A model generated the notes under the pieces. That model did no database searches and was not told the origin of the DNA. It was given only the letters and a program-made list of their open reading frames with translations. The position numbers and the translations under genes were made by a program. A stretch of 64,000 nt of DNA from NCBI RefSeq assembly GCF_003605195.1, contig NZ_QYOS01000025.1, positions 248,001-312,000 of the forward strand, written 5' to 3'. Shown here piece by piece: positions 30,664 through 39,201 of this stretch (position 1 is its first letter; every line of letters starts with the position of its first letter). The stretch is from Aurantiacibacter odishensis (lineage in GTDB: Bacteria > Pseudomonadota > Alphaproteobacteria > Sphingomonadales > Sphingomonadaceae).

Positions 30664-31799
30664 TATGCGGTCTCCAGGATAGTCGCGATGCCCTGTCCGC
30701 CACCGATGCACTGGGTGGAAAGGGCGTATTTCTTGCCTTCACGCTGCAGCAGGCTGGCCGCCTTGCCGACGATGCGCGCACCGGTGGCACCCAGCGGGTG
30801 GCCGATGGCAATCGCGCCGCCATCAAGGTTGATGCGCTCTTCCTTGATGCCAAGGTCGCCGATGCAGGCGAGCGACTGGCTGGAGAAGGCTTCGTTGAGT
30901 TCGACGATGTCGATATCGTCGATGGTCAGTCCCGCGCGCTTCAGCGCCTTCTTCGAGGATTCGACCGGTCCAAGGCCCATCACTTCGGGCGCGCAGCCGG
31001 AGATGGCCACGCTCTTGATCTTCGCCATCACCTTTAAGCCGTTCTTCGCGGCATAGTCCGCGCTGCAAACCAGCACGGCGGCGGAGCCATCGGTGAGGGG
31101 GGAGGCGGTGCCTGCGGTCACGGTGCCATTTTCGTCAAACGAGAGCTTGAGGCCAGCCAGACCTTCGGCGGTGGTATCGGGGCGCGGCGTTCCGTCCACG
31201 TCGATCACCGTACCATCGGGCAGGGTGTATGGGACGATCTCGTCCTTGAAGGAGCCCTTCTGGACCGCTCCACCTGCCTTTTTCTGGCTGGTGAGGGCGA
31301 AAGCTTCCTGCGATTCGCGCGACAGCTCGTACTTCTTCGCCACGTTCTCCGCCGTGTCGCCCATGCCGATGTAGGCGGCGCTGCGCTTGGCGAGTTCGGG
31401 GTTGGGCATGGGGTTGAAGCCGGTCATCGGCACGCGACTCATCGATTCGACGCCCGCTGCGATGAACACTTCGCCAGCGCCCATCGCGATCTGACCGGCG
31501 GCATAGTGCACAGCGCTCATGGAAGAGCCGCAGAAGCGGTTCATCGTCATGCCGCCGATGCTGAGCGGCAAGTCGGCCAGCAGCACCACCAGGCGCGCGA
31601 TGTTGAAGCCTTGTTCGCCTTCGGGGAAGGCGCAGCCCATCAGCACGTCCTCGATCTCTTCGGCGTTCACGCCGGTGCGTTCGATCAGCCCCTTGATGGT
31701 ATTTGCCGCCAGGTCGTCAGGACGAACCTTGGCCAGCGCGCCGCGATGCGCGGGGTGGAACGGGGATCGGACATATCCTGCAATGACGACATCACTCAT
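30663..31799 (-). CDS. Acetyl-CoA C-acyltransferase (3-ketoacyl-CoA thiolase)
   Basis: A 378-residue thiolase for the last step of beta-oxidation. The active site is complete: nucleophile C90 in NRFCGSSMSA, H334 in GHPLGATGAR and C364 in CIGGGQG. ATG at 31799 (MSDVVIAGYVRSPFH) is the usual start; an in-frame ATG at 31829 would add ten polar residues. It is the first gene of the minus-strand run and diverges from the acyl-CoA ligase across 156 bases that contain a perfect palindrome. Confidence 0.94.
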   Translation of the reverse strand: MSDVVIAGYVRSPFHPAHRGALAKVRPDDLAANTIKGLIERTGVNAEEIEDVLMGCAFPEGEQGFNIARLVVLLADLPLSIGGMTMNRFCGSSMSAVHYAAGQIAMGAGEVFIAAGVESMSRVPMTGFNPMPNPELAKRSAAYIGMGDTAENVAKKYELSRESQEAFALTSQKKAGGAVQKGSFKDEIVPYTLPDGTVIDVDGTPRPDTTAEGLAGLKLSFDENGTVTAGTASPLTDGSAAVLVCSADYAAKNGLKVMAKIKSVAISGCAPEVMGLGPVESSKKALKRAGLTIDDIDIVELNEAFSSQSLACIGDLGIKEERINLDGGAIAIGHPLGATGARIVGKAASLLQREGKKYALSTQCIGGGQGIATILETA

Positions 31800-31879
31800 G
31801 GTTCTGTTCTGCCTTTCTTTTTCGCGCATCGACCTTTGTTGACCTTTTGCGCCGAATGGTTACGATAAAGTCTGTGACC

Positions 31880-31893
31880 TGACGTATACGTCA
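31880..31893. promoter_or_regulatory. Palindrome TGACGTATACGTCA, candidate operator of the MerR regulator
   Basis: A perfect 14-base palindrome in the 156-base divergent region between the thiolase operon and the acyl-CoA ligase-merR pair. The ACGT half-sites resemble sites reported for MerR-family regulators (LiuR type) of fatty-acid and branched-chain amino-acid breakdown in proteobacteria. The neighbouring merR gene makes autoregulation of both transcripts plausible. A palindrome of this length has roughly a one percent chance of falling in a region this short, so the call is moderate. Confidence 0.6.
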
Positions 31894-31955
31894 AGCACGG
31901 TGAAATCAAGACGCAGTTTGGTCAAAAACTGCGCCACAAATGGAAAGGATGATCG

Positions 31956-33671
31956 ATGAACGAGGCCGCGGTTACGTCCCACCCGCTTGATCCCAGCCGG
32001 ATCCTGGATGCGGAGGGGAACCTGCGTCCGCGACTGCTGACTGAAGCGTTCGACCGGGCGATCACCCAGTTTCCGAACCGCGTGGCGATCGATTTCCTCG
32101 GCAAGGAATACACCTACGGCGAACTTGGCAAGGAAGTGGAGCGGGTTGCCACGGGCCTCCAGGCTCTGGGCCTTGATAAAGGCGACCGGTTCGGCCTCTG
32201 TCTGCCCAATACGCCCTATTCCATCATTCTCTATTACGCCGTGCTGCGGGCAGGGGGCGTCGTGGTGCAGTTGAACCCGCTTTATTCCGACAGCGAGATC
32301 GAATTCCTCATTACGAACTCGGGCGCCAAGATGGTCGCCGTGCCGGATCTGGAACTCCTGCATTCGAAGGTCGCGAATGCCTGGGGCGCGGACGATTCCG
32401 CTATGGAGCGCATCGTCCTGTGCTCGATGGCCGATGTCCTGCCGTTCTGGAAAAGTGTAGGCCTGCGCACGCTCAAGCGGTCCTCGCTCGCCAGCAAGCG
32501 GGCAGGCATCACTTATTCCGACTACAGCGAACTCGCTGCGCACCAGGCCACTCTCCGCTCCGTTCCGCAGGATCCGCACGACGTGGCAGTCCTGCAATAT
32601 ACAGGGGGAACGACCGGGCGGCCAAAGGGTGCCATGCTCACCCACGCCAGCCTTGCCGCGAATTCGGCGCAGATGCTGCTGCACATCGGCGAGGAGCGCG
32701 ACCAGCAGGAGCGCACGCTGGGCGTGCTGCCGCTGTTCCACGTCTTCGCGCTCACCTGTGTGCTGAATTTCGGCGTGGAAGTGGCTGCCGAACTGGTGCT
32801 GCTGCCGCGGTTCGAGATGGACGAGGTGCTGGCCACCATCAAGCGCAAGCCGCCCACCATGATGTTCGGCGTGCCTACGATCTACAACGCGCTGGGATCG
32901 CTGCCGGACGACAAGGTGCCGGACCTGTCTGGCGTACGCACCAGCATTTCGGGCGGGGCGCCGCTGCCACTGGAAGTGCGCCACCAGTACGAAACGCGCA
33001 CCGGCTCGCCGGTGTCGGAGGGCTATGGCCTGACCGAAGCCTCTCCCATCATCACCAGCAACCCGTTGCTGGGCCGCACGCCGGTGAAGGACAATTCCGC
33101 CGGGCCCGCTTTCCCGCACACCGTGGTCGAAATCCGCGATCCCGAAACGGGCAAGCTGATGGAGCAAGGCGAGCGCGGCGAGATCTGCGCACGCGGGCCA
33201 CAGCTGATGAAAGGCTACTGGAAGCGTGACGATGCGACCGAGAAGGTCTTCCTGGACGGCGCACTGCGCACCGGCGACATCGGCTACCTCGACGAGGACG
33301 GCTATCTTTTCATCGTCGACCGCATCAAGGACCTGATCCTGTGCAGCGGATACAACGTCTATCCGCGCGTGATCGAGGATGCGGCCTACGAACACCCGGC
33401 GGTGAAGGAAGCCGTCGCCATCGGGATTCCCGACGAGTATCGCGGCGAAGCGCCAAAGCTGTTCATTGCCCTGCACGAGGGGGAGGAACTGGACGCAGCG
33501 ACCCTGCACGCATTCCTGAAGATGCGTCTCAGCCCGATCGAAATGCCCGACGCCTACGAATTTCGAGACGAGTTGCCGAAAACTCTGGTCGGCAAGCTGG
33601 AAAAGAAGGCGCTTGTGGCAGAGGAGAAGGCCAGGCGCGAGGCGGCGGAAGGCGAAGGGGGAACTGCATGA
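31956..33671 (+). CDS. Long-chain fatty acid--CoA ligase
   Basis: A 571-residue AMP-forming acyl-CoA synthetase. The AMP-binding P-loop YTGGTTGRPKGAMLTH begins at residue 215; SEGYGLTEASP and RTGDIGYLDEDGYLFIVDRIKDLI follow, and the catalytic lysine region KTLVGKLEKKALV closes the C-terminal domain. It activates fatty acids to acyl-CoA in the cytoplasm or at the membrane. AAGGA lies before the ATG. It diverges from the beta-oxidation operon and overlaps the merR gene by 4 bases, so regulator and activating enzyme are one transcript. Confidence 0.93.
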   Translation: MNEAAVTSHPLDPSRILDAEGNLRPRLLTEAFDRAITQFPNRVAIDFLGKEYTYGELGKEVERVATGLQALGLDKGDRFGLCLPNTPYSIILYYAVLRAGGVVVQLNPLYSDSEIEFLITNSGAKMVAVPDLELLHSKVANAWGADDSAMERIVLCSMADVLPFWKSVGLRTLKRSSLASKRAGITYSDYSELAAHQATLRSVPQDPHDVAVLQYTGGTTGRPKGAMLTHASLAANSAQMLLHIGEERDQQERTLGVLPLFHVFALTCVLNFGVEVAAELVLLPRFEMDEVLATIKRKPPTMMFGVPTIYNALGSLPDDKVPDLSGVRTSISGGAPLPLEVRHQYETRTGSPVSEGYGLTEASPIITSNPLLGRTPVKDNSAGPAFPHTVVEIRDPETGKLMEQGERGEICARGPQLMKGYWKRDDATEKVFLDGALRTGDIGYLDEDGYLFIVDRIKDLILCSGYNVYPRVIEDAAYEHPAVKEAVAIGIPDEYRGEAPKLFIALHEGEELDAATLHAFLKMRLSPIEMPDAYEFRDELPKTLVGKLEKKALVAEEKARREAAEGEGGTA

Positions 33672-34105
33672 GCGAACAGCGAGAACGCATTTCGGGCGAA
33701 CTGCCCGGCTTCGAGGACATGCAGCAGGGCGACCTGAAGAGCATCGCCGAGGCATCCGAAGCGCTTGGCGTCACCCAGCGCACCTTGCGCTTTTACGAGG
33801 ACAAGGGACTGATCCAGCCGGGCCGCGTCGGCTCGATGCGGGTCTATTCACGCCGCGAGATGGGGCGGATGCAGCTTATTCTCCGCGGCAAGCGGCTGGG
33901 GTTCTCGATTCGCGAGATCGGCGAATTCCTGAGCCTTTACGATCACGATCCCGATCAGGTGGTGCAGGCCCAGCGGATGCTGGATGCCACGCAGGAACGC
34001 CTGGCGGAACTGCGCCACCAGCGCGAAGCCATCGACCAGACGATTTCCGAGCTGGAAAGCATCGAGAAGATGTCGCGCCAGCACCTTGCCAGGAAGGACA
34101 AGTAG
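33668..34105 (+). CDS. MerR-family transcriptional regulator (LiuR-like)
   Basis: A 145-residue regulator: winged-helix N-terminal domain (SIAEASEALGVTQRTLRFYEDKGLIQPGRVGSMRVYSRREMGRM, about residues 21-65) and a long coiled coil (DPDQVVQAQRMLDATQERLAELRHQREAIDQTISELE) for dimerisation. There are no metal-binding cysteines in the C-terminus, so the effector is probably organic, such as an acyl-CoA. ATG at 33668 lies in an ATGA overlap with the ligase stop. Neighbourhood and the palindrome at 31880 point to control of fatty-acid oxidation; this is an inference. Confidence 0.85.
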   Translation: MSEQRERISGELPGFEDMQQGDLKSIAEASEALGVTQRTLRFYEDKGLIQPGRVGSMRVYSRREMGRMQLILRGKRLGFSIREIGEFLSLYDHDPDQVVQAQRMLDATQERLAELRHQREAIDQTISELESIEKMSRQHLARKDK

Positions 34106-34140
34106 CGGCGGATCAGGGGGTTATTTCAGAAGGGTGCGAA

Positions 34141-34215
34141 TGGTGGGCGTAGCAAGGATTGAACTTGCGACCCCTACGATGTCAACATAGTGCTCTACCA
34201 CTGAGCTATACGCCC
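34141..34215 (-). tRNA. tRNA-Val(GAC)
   Basis: A 75-base cloverleaf on the minus strand with encoded CCA. The acceptor stem is GGGCGTA/TACGCCC, the D-arm AGCTCAGTGGTAGAGC, the anticodon stem CTATG/CGTAG with loop TTGACAT giving anticodon GAC, and the T-arm contains GTTCAATCC. GAC reads GUC/GUU valine codons. It lies downstream of cpdR on the same strand. Confidence 0.95.
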
Positions 34216-34304
34216 ACACCATTCGGGTGTTGCAGACCGTATTTCGGTCGGCAGGCGGGCCAGATAGCGCCGCCTCGTTCGTTTCGCAAGAGCCTACTTG
34301 CGCG

Positions 34305-34679
34305 TTATAGCGAAGCGACGGCACTATCCTCGAACATGCGCTCCACTTCCAGCACCAGGTCCTTCAGGTGGAAGGGCTTGGACAGCATCTTTGCATGCGG
34401 GGCTTCGCGGTTGGCTTTCAGGGCGACCGCGGCGAATCCTGTGATGAACATGACCTTGGTCGACGGGCTCAGCTCGTTGCAGCGCTGGGCCAGTTCGATC
34501 CCGTCCATTTCCGGCATCACGATATCGGACAGGAGAAGGTCGTAGATCTCGGTTTCCAGCAGCGGCATCGCCTCGGTGCCGCAGGATACCGCCATGACCG
34601 AAAAGCCAGCCTGTTCCAGCGCGCGCTTCAGATAGGTGCGCATCGCGGTATCATCTTCGGCCAGCAGGATACGGATCAT
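34305..34679 (-). CDS. cpdR: Single-domain response regulator CpdR
   Basis: A 124-residue stand-alone receiver: acidic pair in RILLAEDDTAMRTYLKRAL, phospho-acceptor Asp in YDLLLSDIVMPEMDG, TGFAAVALKANREAPHAKMLSKPF with the conserved Thr and Lys. Length and sequence match CpdR, which in Caulobacter is controlled by the CckA-ChpT relay and, when unphosphorylated, directs ClpXP substrates. The start at 34679 is the family start; the frame remains open upstream without similarity. It diverges from the N-formylglutamate amidohydrolase gene. Confidence 0.9.
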   Translation of the reverse strand: MIRILLAEDDTAMRTYLKRALEQAGFSVMAVSCGTEAMPLLETEIYDLLLSDIVMPEMDGIELAQRCNELSPSTKVMFITGFAAVALKANREAPHAKMLSKPFHLKDLVLEVERMFEDSAVASL

Positions 34680-34839
34680 GCTTCTTACTCTTCCCCGTGA
34701 ATGTTTGTGAGGATCGTGTTTAAGCAGATTCGCGTTAAGAATCTGCACCCTCGTAAGACTTGCCCAGCATTGGGACAGCCACCGCACGGTGCCGCGCCCT
34801 TTGACACTTGCGGACTTCCCCGCCAGCAATGACAACCCA

Positions 34840-35787
34840 ATGACCCAGCACGATAATGGCTCCCGTGATTCGCAGATGCAGGAAGGCGGCCTGATCCCCG
34901 GCGGGGAGGGGCAGCCGGCCTATGTCCTGCACCGGCCACGCGCGCTGACCATTCCCGTACTGATCGCCGTGCCCCACGCCGGGCGCGAATATCCGCTCAG
35001 CCTCGTGAACCGGATGCGCCATCCCGGAGAGGCCGCGCCGCGGCTGGAAGACCGCTACGTCGATCTCGTCGCCCGCTACGTGGCCGACGCGACCGGGGCA
35101 ACGCTGCTGGTGGCGAACGCACCGCGCGCGATGATCGATCTCAACCGCTCGCCGGAAGACGTGGATTGGGACATGATAACGGGCCCACGCACGGGCTTCG
35201 TGCGCTCGCGCCTTGCAGCGGGGCGCCGTTCGCGCAGCGGGCTGGGGCTGGTTCCGCGGCGACTGCCTGGCCTTGGCGAGCTATGGCGCCAGCCGCTCCC
35301 GTCCGCCGATCTTGCCAAGCGGATAGACCAGGTCCACGCGCCCTATCACCTCGCCCTGTCGCAGACGCTGGAGGCGCTGCGGGACAAGTGGGGCGGGGCG
35401 CTGCTGCTCGACATGCATTCGATGCCTCCGCTCGGCCCCAAGACGGGGGAGGGGGCTGCGGTGGATTTCGTCATCGGAGACCGGTTCGGCGCTTCGTGCG
35501 AGGGCAACCTCGTTTCCACCGCGCTCGACCATTTCGACGCGAGCGGTGTGCGCGCGGCGCACAACCGTCCCTATGCGGGCGGATACGTGCTCGATCGCCA
35601 CGGCGCTCCGGCGCGGGGAATTTCCGCCATTCAGCTGGAAATCTGCCGTGCGACCTATCTCGACCGGCACCTGCGCGAGCCGGGCGATGGGGTTGAGCCT
35701 GTCGGCACCTTGCTGGCCGCTCTCGTGCGCAGGCTGGCCGAAGAGGTGGCGAAGGGTGCGAGCGGCTTCGCCCAGGCTGCCGAATAG
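34840..35787 (+). CDS. N-formylglutamate amidohydrolase family protein
   Basis: A protein of about 315 residues with the family motifs: VPHAGREYPLSL, ANAPRAMIDLNRSPEDVDWD, LLLDMHSMPPLG, NRPYAGGYV and ISAIQLEICR. HutG-type enzymes deformylate N-formylglutamate in histidine breakdown, but many relatives have unknown substrates and no hut genes are nearby. The start is uncertain between 34840 (chosen) and 34789. It diverges from cpdR. Confidence 0.88.
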   Translation: MTQHDNGSRDSQMQEGGLIPGGEGQPAYVLHRPRALTIPVLIAVPHAGREYPLSLVNRMRHPGEAAPRLEDRYVDLVARYVADATGATLLVANAPRAMIDLNRSPEDVDWDMITGPRTGFVRSRLAAGRRSRSGLGLVPRRLPGLGELWRQPLPSADLAKRIDQVHAPYHLALSQTLEALRDKWGGALLLDMHSMPPLGPKTGEGAAVDFVIGDRFGASCEGNLVSTALDHFDASGVRAAHNRPYAGGYVLDRHGAPARGISAIQLEICRATYLDRHLREPGDGVEPVGTLLAALVRRLAEEVAKGASGFAQAAE

Positions 35788-35798
35788 TCATGAAAAAA

Positions 35799-35825
35799 CC
35801 GCCCCGTGCACAATGCACGAGGCGG
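35799..35825 (-). terminator. Rho-independent terminator
   Basis: A GC-rich inverted repeat (CCGCC..GTGCA/TGCAC..GGCGG around a CAA loop) that on the minus strand is followed by TTTTTT (plus-strand A-run 35793-35798). It would end transcripts from the sapC-like gene. It also lies 12 bases past the stop of the plus-strand amidohydrolase gene and may act on both. Confidence 0.75.
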
Positions 35826-35927
35826 CCAAGGTTCAGGGAGGAGGCGCGCCGAAGCGCACCTATCCGGCCGGGCCATGAGGGGAGCGCCGACCGGACAATT
35901 GAAAGATAAGCAGAAGCGCAAATGTTT

Positions 35928-35985
35928 CAAGATCACATGGACCAAGGGCGGCCCTCTCGGACCGCCCTTGGCTGATGTCATCCTG
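35928..35985. repeat. Long imperfect inverted repeat
   Basis: Two 24-base arms (35928-35951 and 35962-35985) around a 10-base loop, matching at 19 of 24 positions; the inner ten pairs (CCAAGGGCGG/CCGCCCTTGG) are perfect. No T-run follows on either strand, so it is not a standard terminator. It sits in the 239-base gap between the convergent amidohydrolase and sapC-like genes; nothing else was seen there besides the terminator. Confidence 0.65.
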
Positions 35986-36026
35986 AAAAACGGGCGTATC
36001 GTCGACGCCGCTTCGAAAATGTGCGT

Positions 36027-36833
36027 TTACGCCTGGGGTGCGGTTGCCGCTGCAGCAGCTTCCATGCCTTGCGGACCCTTGCCCTGTTCCACCTGGCGCG
36101 CGAAGATCGTGCGCATCAGGTCCAGCGAGAAGAGGTGCGCGAAGATCAGCGGCAGCAGGCCGTTTTCGTTCCACTTGCGCAGCTGGTCGCCGCGAAGCTG
36201 GCGCAGCTTTTCCTGGTTCACCATGCGGAAGCCACGATAGACGAAGGGCTGGTCGGGCTTGTCCGCGCGGTTGATGGCGATTTCCCCGTCCATCAGCAGG
36301 TCGTGGGCTTCCAGTTCCTGCATGAACAGCTGGGTGCGGTTGCCCGCTTCCTCGAACTTCTCGCAGAACTGCAGGAGGCCCTTGGTGTGATCGCTGGGTT
36401 CCTTGTCGTCGTTGAACAGCTTCTGGCCTTCGTCGAACTTGCCGATGAGGTCGCTGGTCGGGTCGAAGCAGAGCGACAGGTTTTCCGAGTTCGGATCCAG
36501 CTTCGCCAGCAGGAACGGATAGCGGCGGATGTAAGCGGGAATGTACGGCGGCGTCGCGTCGCGCGGGGCGCCCTCGTCGTCAAAGAACACGTTCACGCCT
36601 TCGTTCAGCCCCATCAGCGCCAGCGGCACCGAACGTTCACCCGAAGAGAACACGATTGGAAAGTCACGCTGGGCGGAGGGGAATTCCTCGACGGTCAGCG
36701 GCACGGCGTGGTTGTTGACCACCCACGGAGCCTTGTCGACCGAGCGGGCGTTCCAGTCGCCGTGGTCGTTGCTGTTGAGGGGGATCAGTTCGTTGTAGAA
36801 AACGGGCAAACTGGCTTTCGGCGCGCTGGCCAT
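36027..36833 (-). CDS. SapC family protein
   Basis: A 268-residue soluble protein of the SapC family: opening FYNELIPLNSNDHGDWNAR, PLTVEEFPSAQRDFPIVFS, PYIPAYIRRYPFLLAKLD and EKLRQLRGDQLRKWNENGLLPLIFAHLFSL. The family was named for an S-layer-related gene, but its function is unclear; in sphingomonads such genes often sit beside TonB receptors and tryptophan halogenases, and none are here. Two adjacent ATGs exist (36836 and 36833); GGAGAG spacing favours the second. Confidence 0.88.
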   Translation of the reverse strand: MASAPKASLPVFYNELIPLNSNDHGDWNARSVDKAPWVVNNHAVPLTVEEFPSAQRDFPIVFSSGERSVPLALMGLNEGVNVFFDDEGAPRDATPPYIPAYIRRYPFLLAKLDPNSENLSLCFDPTSDLIGKFDEGQKLFNDDKEPSDHTKGLLQFCEKFEEAGNRTQLFMQELEAHDLLMDGEIAINRADKPDQPFVYRGFRMVNQEKLRQLRGDQLRKWNENGLLPLIFAHLFSLDLMRTIFARQVEQGKGPQGMEAAAAATAPQA

Positions 36834-36921
36834 CATACTCTCCGATCAGGTTGAATTCGGCTGTGCGGCCAACAAGGCCCTTATCCGAAATAGAATCTCG
36901 TGAAACTGTTGGGGCGCGGCC

Positions 36922-38370
36922 TTAAAGGGGTTCGGTGCCGGTTTCAAGCGGCACCAGCTTGCCCGGGTTGAGCAGGCCGGCGGGGTCGAGCGCGCGCTTC
37001 ACCTGCCGCATGATGGCAAGCTGCGCGGGATCGCCCAGCCGCGCCAGTTCGTCGCGCTTCAACTGTCCGATCCCGTGCTCGGCACTGATCGATCCGTTCC
37101 ACGCCGTCACCTCATCGTGCACGAAGGCGCTGATGGCCTTGCCTTGGCCAAGCTCCCACTCGCCCGGAACGGCACCCTCGGGGGCGAGCACGTGGAAATG
37201 GACATTGCCATCCCCGAGGTGTCCGAAGGCGACGGCGGTGGTGCCGGGGAAGGCCTTCTCCACTTTCGGCACGGCATCGGCGACGAATTCGGCCATGTCC
37301 GGCACCGGCACTGAGATATCGTGTTGCATTGCCGGGCCGATCGCGCGTTCGGCGGGGGCGATCTCGTCGCGCAGCATCCAGAATTCCTCCGCCTGCGCCT
37401 CGTTGCGGGCGATGGTGGCATCGGCGACCAGCCCTTCCTCGAACGCGCTTTCCAGTAGCGACTGGGCGAGGGCGGGCAGTGCGTCCGCGCCCGAAGCATC
37501 GGCGGTCAGTTCGATCAGCGCGTTCCATTCGTGATGGTCCTGCAAGGGCGCGCGGGCATTGGCACTGTGGGCCAGCACCGCCTCCAACGAGTGGCGCGGC
37601 ATGACCTCGAACCCTTCCAGCGCATCGCCTGCCACACGCTCTGCATGGAGCAGGAGCTTGCGCGCATCGCGAATGTCGCCAAGCCCCGCCCACAGCACGG
37701 CACGGTCGGCGAGGGCGGGCAACAGGCGCAAGGTGGCGGCAGTGACGATACCCAGCGTGCCTTCCGAACCGATCAGCAATTGCTTCAGGTCGAACCCGCG
37801 ATTGTCCTTCTTCAGCGGTCGCAGCGAATCGAAAACCCTGCCGTCGGCCATCACCGCCTCTATCCCCAGCACCTGTGCCCGCATCGAGCCGTGACGCAGC
37901 ACCTGCGTTCCGCCGGCATTGGTGGAGATCAGCCCGCCGATGGTGGCAGAACCCTTTCCGCCCAGCGTGAGCGGAAAGCGCAGGCGCTCGGCTTCAACCG
38001 TCTCGTGCAGCGTTTGCAGGATCAATCCCGCGTCACAGGTGATCTGGCGGGCATCCACATCGAAGCTGCGCACCTTGTCCATCCGCCTCAGCGACAGGAC
38101 GATGGCCTTGCCGGTTTCATCGGGCGTGGCCCCGCCCGACATGCCGCTGTTGCCGCCCTGCGGAACCAAGGGAACACGATGTGCGGCGCACAGCTTCATC
38201 AGTCCGGCTATTTCCTGCGTGCTGGCGGGAGAGGCCATGCCAAGGGCGCGCCCGGTAAAGCGTCCGCGCCAATCGGTCAGCCAGGGTTCGATAAGGTCCG
38301 CATCGGTGGTAAATCCGCGCTCTCCCAGCAGACTGCTGGCGGCGGAGAGAAATTCGTCGGTCGTGCTCAT
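36922..38370 (-). CDS. FAD-linked oxidase (D-lactate / D-2-hydroxyglutarate dehydrogenase type)
   Basis: A 482-residue flavoenzyme of the FAD_binding_4 class: FAD segment PLVPQGGNSGMSGGATPD, LTLGGKGSATIGGLISTNAGGTQVLRHGSMR, IGSEGTLGIVTAATLRLLP and the C-terminal cap with GHLGDGNVHFH and SISAEHGIGQLKRDELARLGDP. It oxidises a D-2-hydroxy acid to the keto acid; which one cannot be decided. ATG at 38370 is preferred over upstream in-frame ATGs (38457 and others) because conserved sequence begins just after it. Confidence 0.9.
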   Translation of the reverse strand: MSTTDEFLSAASSLLGERGFTTDADLIEPWLTDWRGRFTGRALGMASPASTQEIAGLMKLCAAHRVPLVPQGGNSGMSGGATPDETGKAIVLSLRRMDKVRSFDVDARQITCDAGLILQTLHETVEAERLRFPLTLGGKGSATIGGLISTNAGGTQVLRHGSMRAQVLGIEAVMADGRVFDSLRPLKKDNRGFDLKQLLIGSEGTLGIVTAATLRLLPALADRAVLWAGLGDIRDARKLLLHAERVAGDALEGFEVMPRHSLEAVLAHSANARAPLQDHHEWNALIELTADASGADALPALAQSLLESAFEEGLVADATIARNEAQAEEFWMLRDEIAPAERAIGPAMQHDISVPVPDMAEFVADAVPKVEKAFPGTTAVAFGHLGDGNVHFHVLAPEGAVPGEWELGQGKAISAFVHDEVTAWNGSISAEHGIGQLKRDELARLGDPAQLAIMRQVKRALDPAGLLNPGKLVPLETGTEPL

Positions 38371-38514
38371 GGTTTCTCGCGTTGCCAGCATTATGGCCGG
38401 GTTGCAAAGGTGCATATGCAGGTTAAGCCACCATTCAATCCTTCTTGCTATCTCCACTTCCTAACGCTGTGACACGCACGTGACCGGACGCCTGCCGACC
38501 AATTATTCGAATCC

Positions 38515-39093
38515 ATGAAACGCCTTATCGCCATCCTCGCGCTTGTCGCACTGCTAGCCCCGATCTTCGCGGCGCAGGTGCCGGTGCGCGTGGCAGCGCA
38601 GGACAACGTACGGTTGACGGGTCCGCAATCGAGCCTGCCGCTGGGCTTCGGCCCATCGCAAACTTCACCCACCACGTTACTGGACGGGGCGCACCGGGCG
38701 CAGGAGCACAACCAGGTTCGCATTCGCCAGCGCGTGATCGTGCGGGTGTCGCCCGCACCGGCGCGTGCCCGCTCGCAGATGATGGCAGAACTTCCGCGCC
38801 GCCCGATGCGCCAGAGCTTTGCGGAAGTGGACCATGACGACTGCGTCGAGGTGGACGACATCCTGGGTGTGCAGCCCGCCGAGGGAAATCGCCTGCTGAT
38901 GTTCACCCGCCAGCGGCAGATCCTGTCTGCCCGTTTGGGCGAAACATGCGTTGCGCGGGCTTTCTACGCAGGCTTCTATGTGGAGCGCAGCGACGATGGC
39001 CGCCTGTGCGTGGCTCGCGACCTGTTGCAATCGCGCGCCGGAGCGAGTTGCGAAGTGACCGAATTCAGCCGTCTGGTCGCCGTCAGCCAGTAG
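38515..39093 (+). CDS. Secreted protein of unknown function
   Basis: A 192-residue protein with a clear Sec signal (MKRLIAILALVALLAPIFAA). The mature part has four cysteines (DDCVEVDD, GETCVARA, GRLCVARD, ASCEVTEF) that could form two disulfides in the periplasm, and it is rich in arginine. No family recognised. It starts 144 bases from the divergent FAD-linked oxidase gene and precedes a DEAD-box helicase on the same strand. Confidence 0.7.
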   Translation: MKRLIAILALVALLAPIFAAQVPVRVAAQDNVRLTGPQSSLPLGFGPSQTSPTTLLDGAHRAQEHNQVRIRQRVIVRVSPAPARARSQMMAELPRRPMRQSFAEVDHDDCVEVDDILGVQPAEGNRLLMFTRQRQILSARLGETCVARAFYAGFYVERSDDGRLCVARDLLQSRAGASCEVTEFSRLVAVSQ

Positions 39094-39201
39094 CAGCGAT
39101 TTACCCGTAAATCTTGACTTTCTGCCCACCTGCTGCATAGGGCGCGGCGCAAGCATCGTGCCGTGTGATCGGCACTCCCTCTTATTTCCGGACCTTACGA
39201 T

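Noticed and set aside
34216-34249. Two small hairpins (ACACC-ATTCG-GGTGT and GACCG-TATTT-CGGTC) just upstream of tRNA-Val.
   Set aside because: Five-base stems are common by chance and no T-run or known leader fits.
34285-34302. Hairpin CGCAAG-AGCCTA-CTTGCG right after the cpdR stop.
   Set aside because: Six pairs, no following T-run on the cpdR strand; not convincing as a terminator.
34718-34740. TTAA...TTAA near the cpdR start, considered as a CtrA site.
   Set aside because: The spacing is 11 bases instead of the seven of the CtrA consensus.
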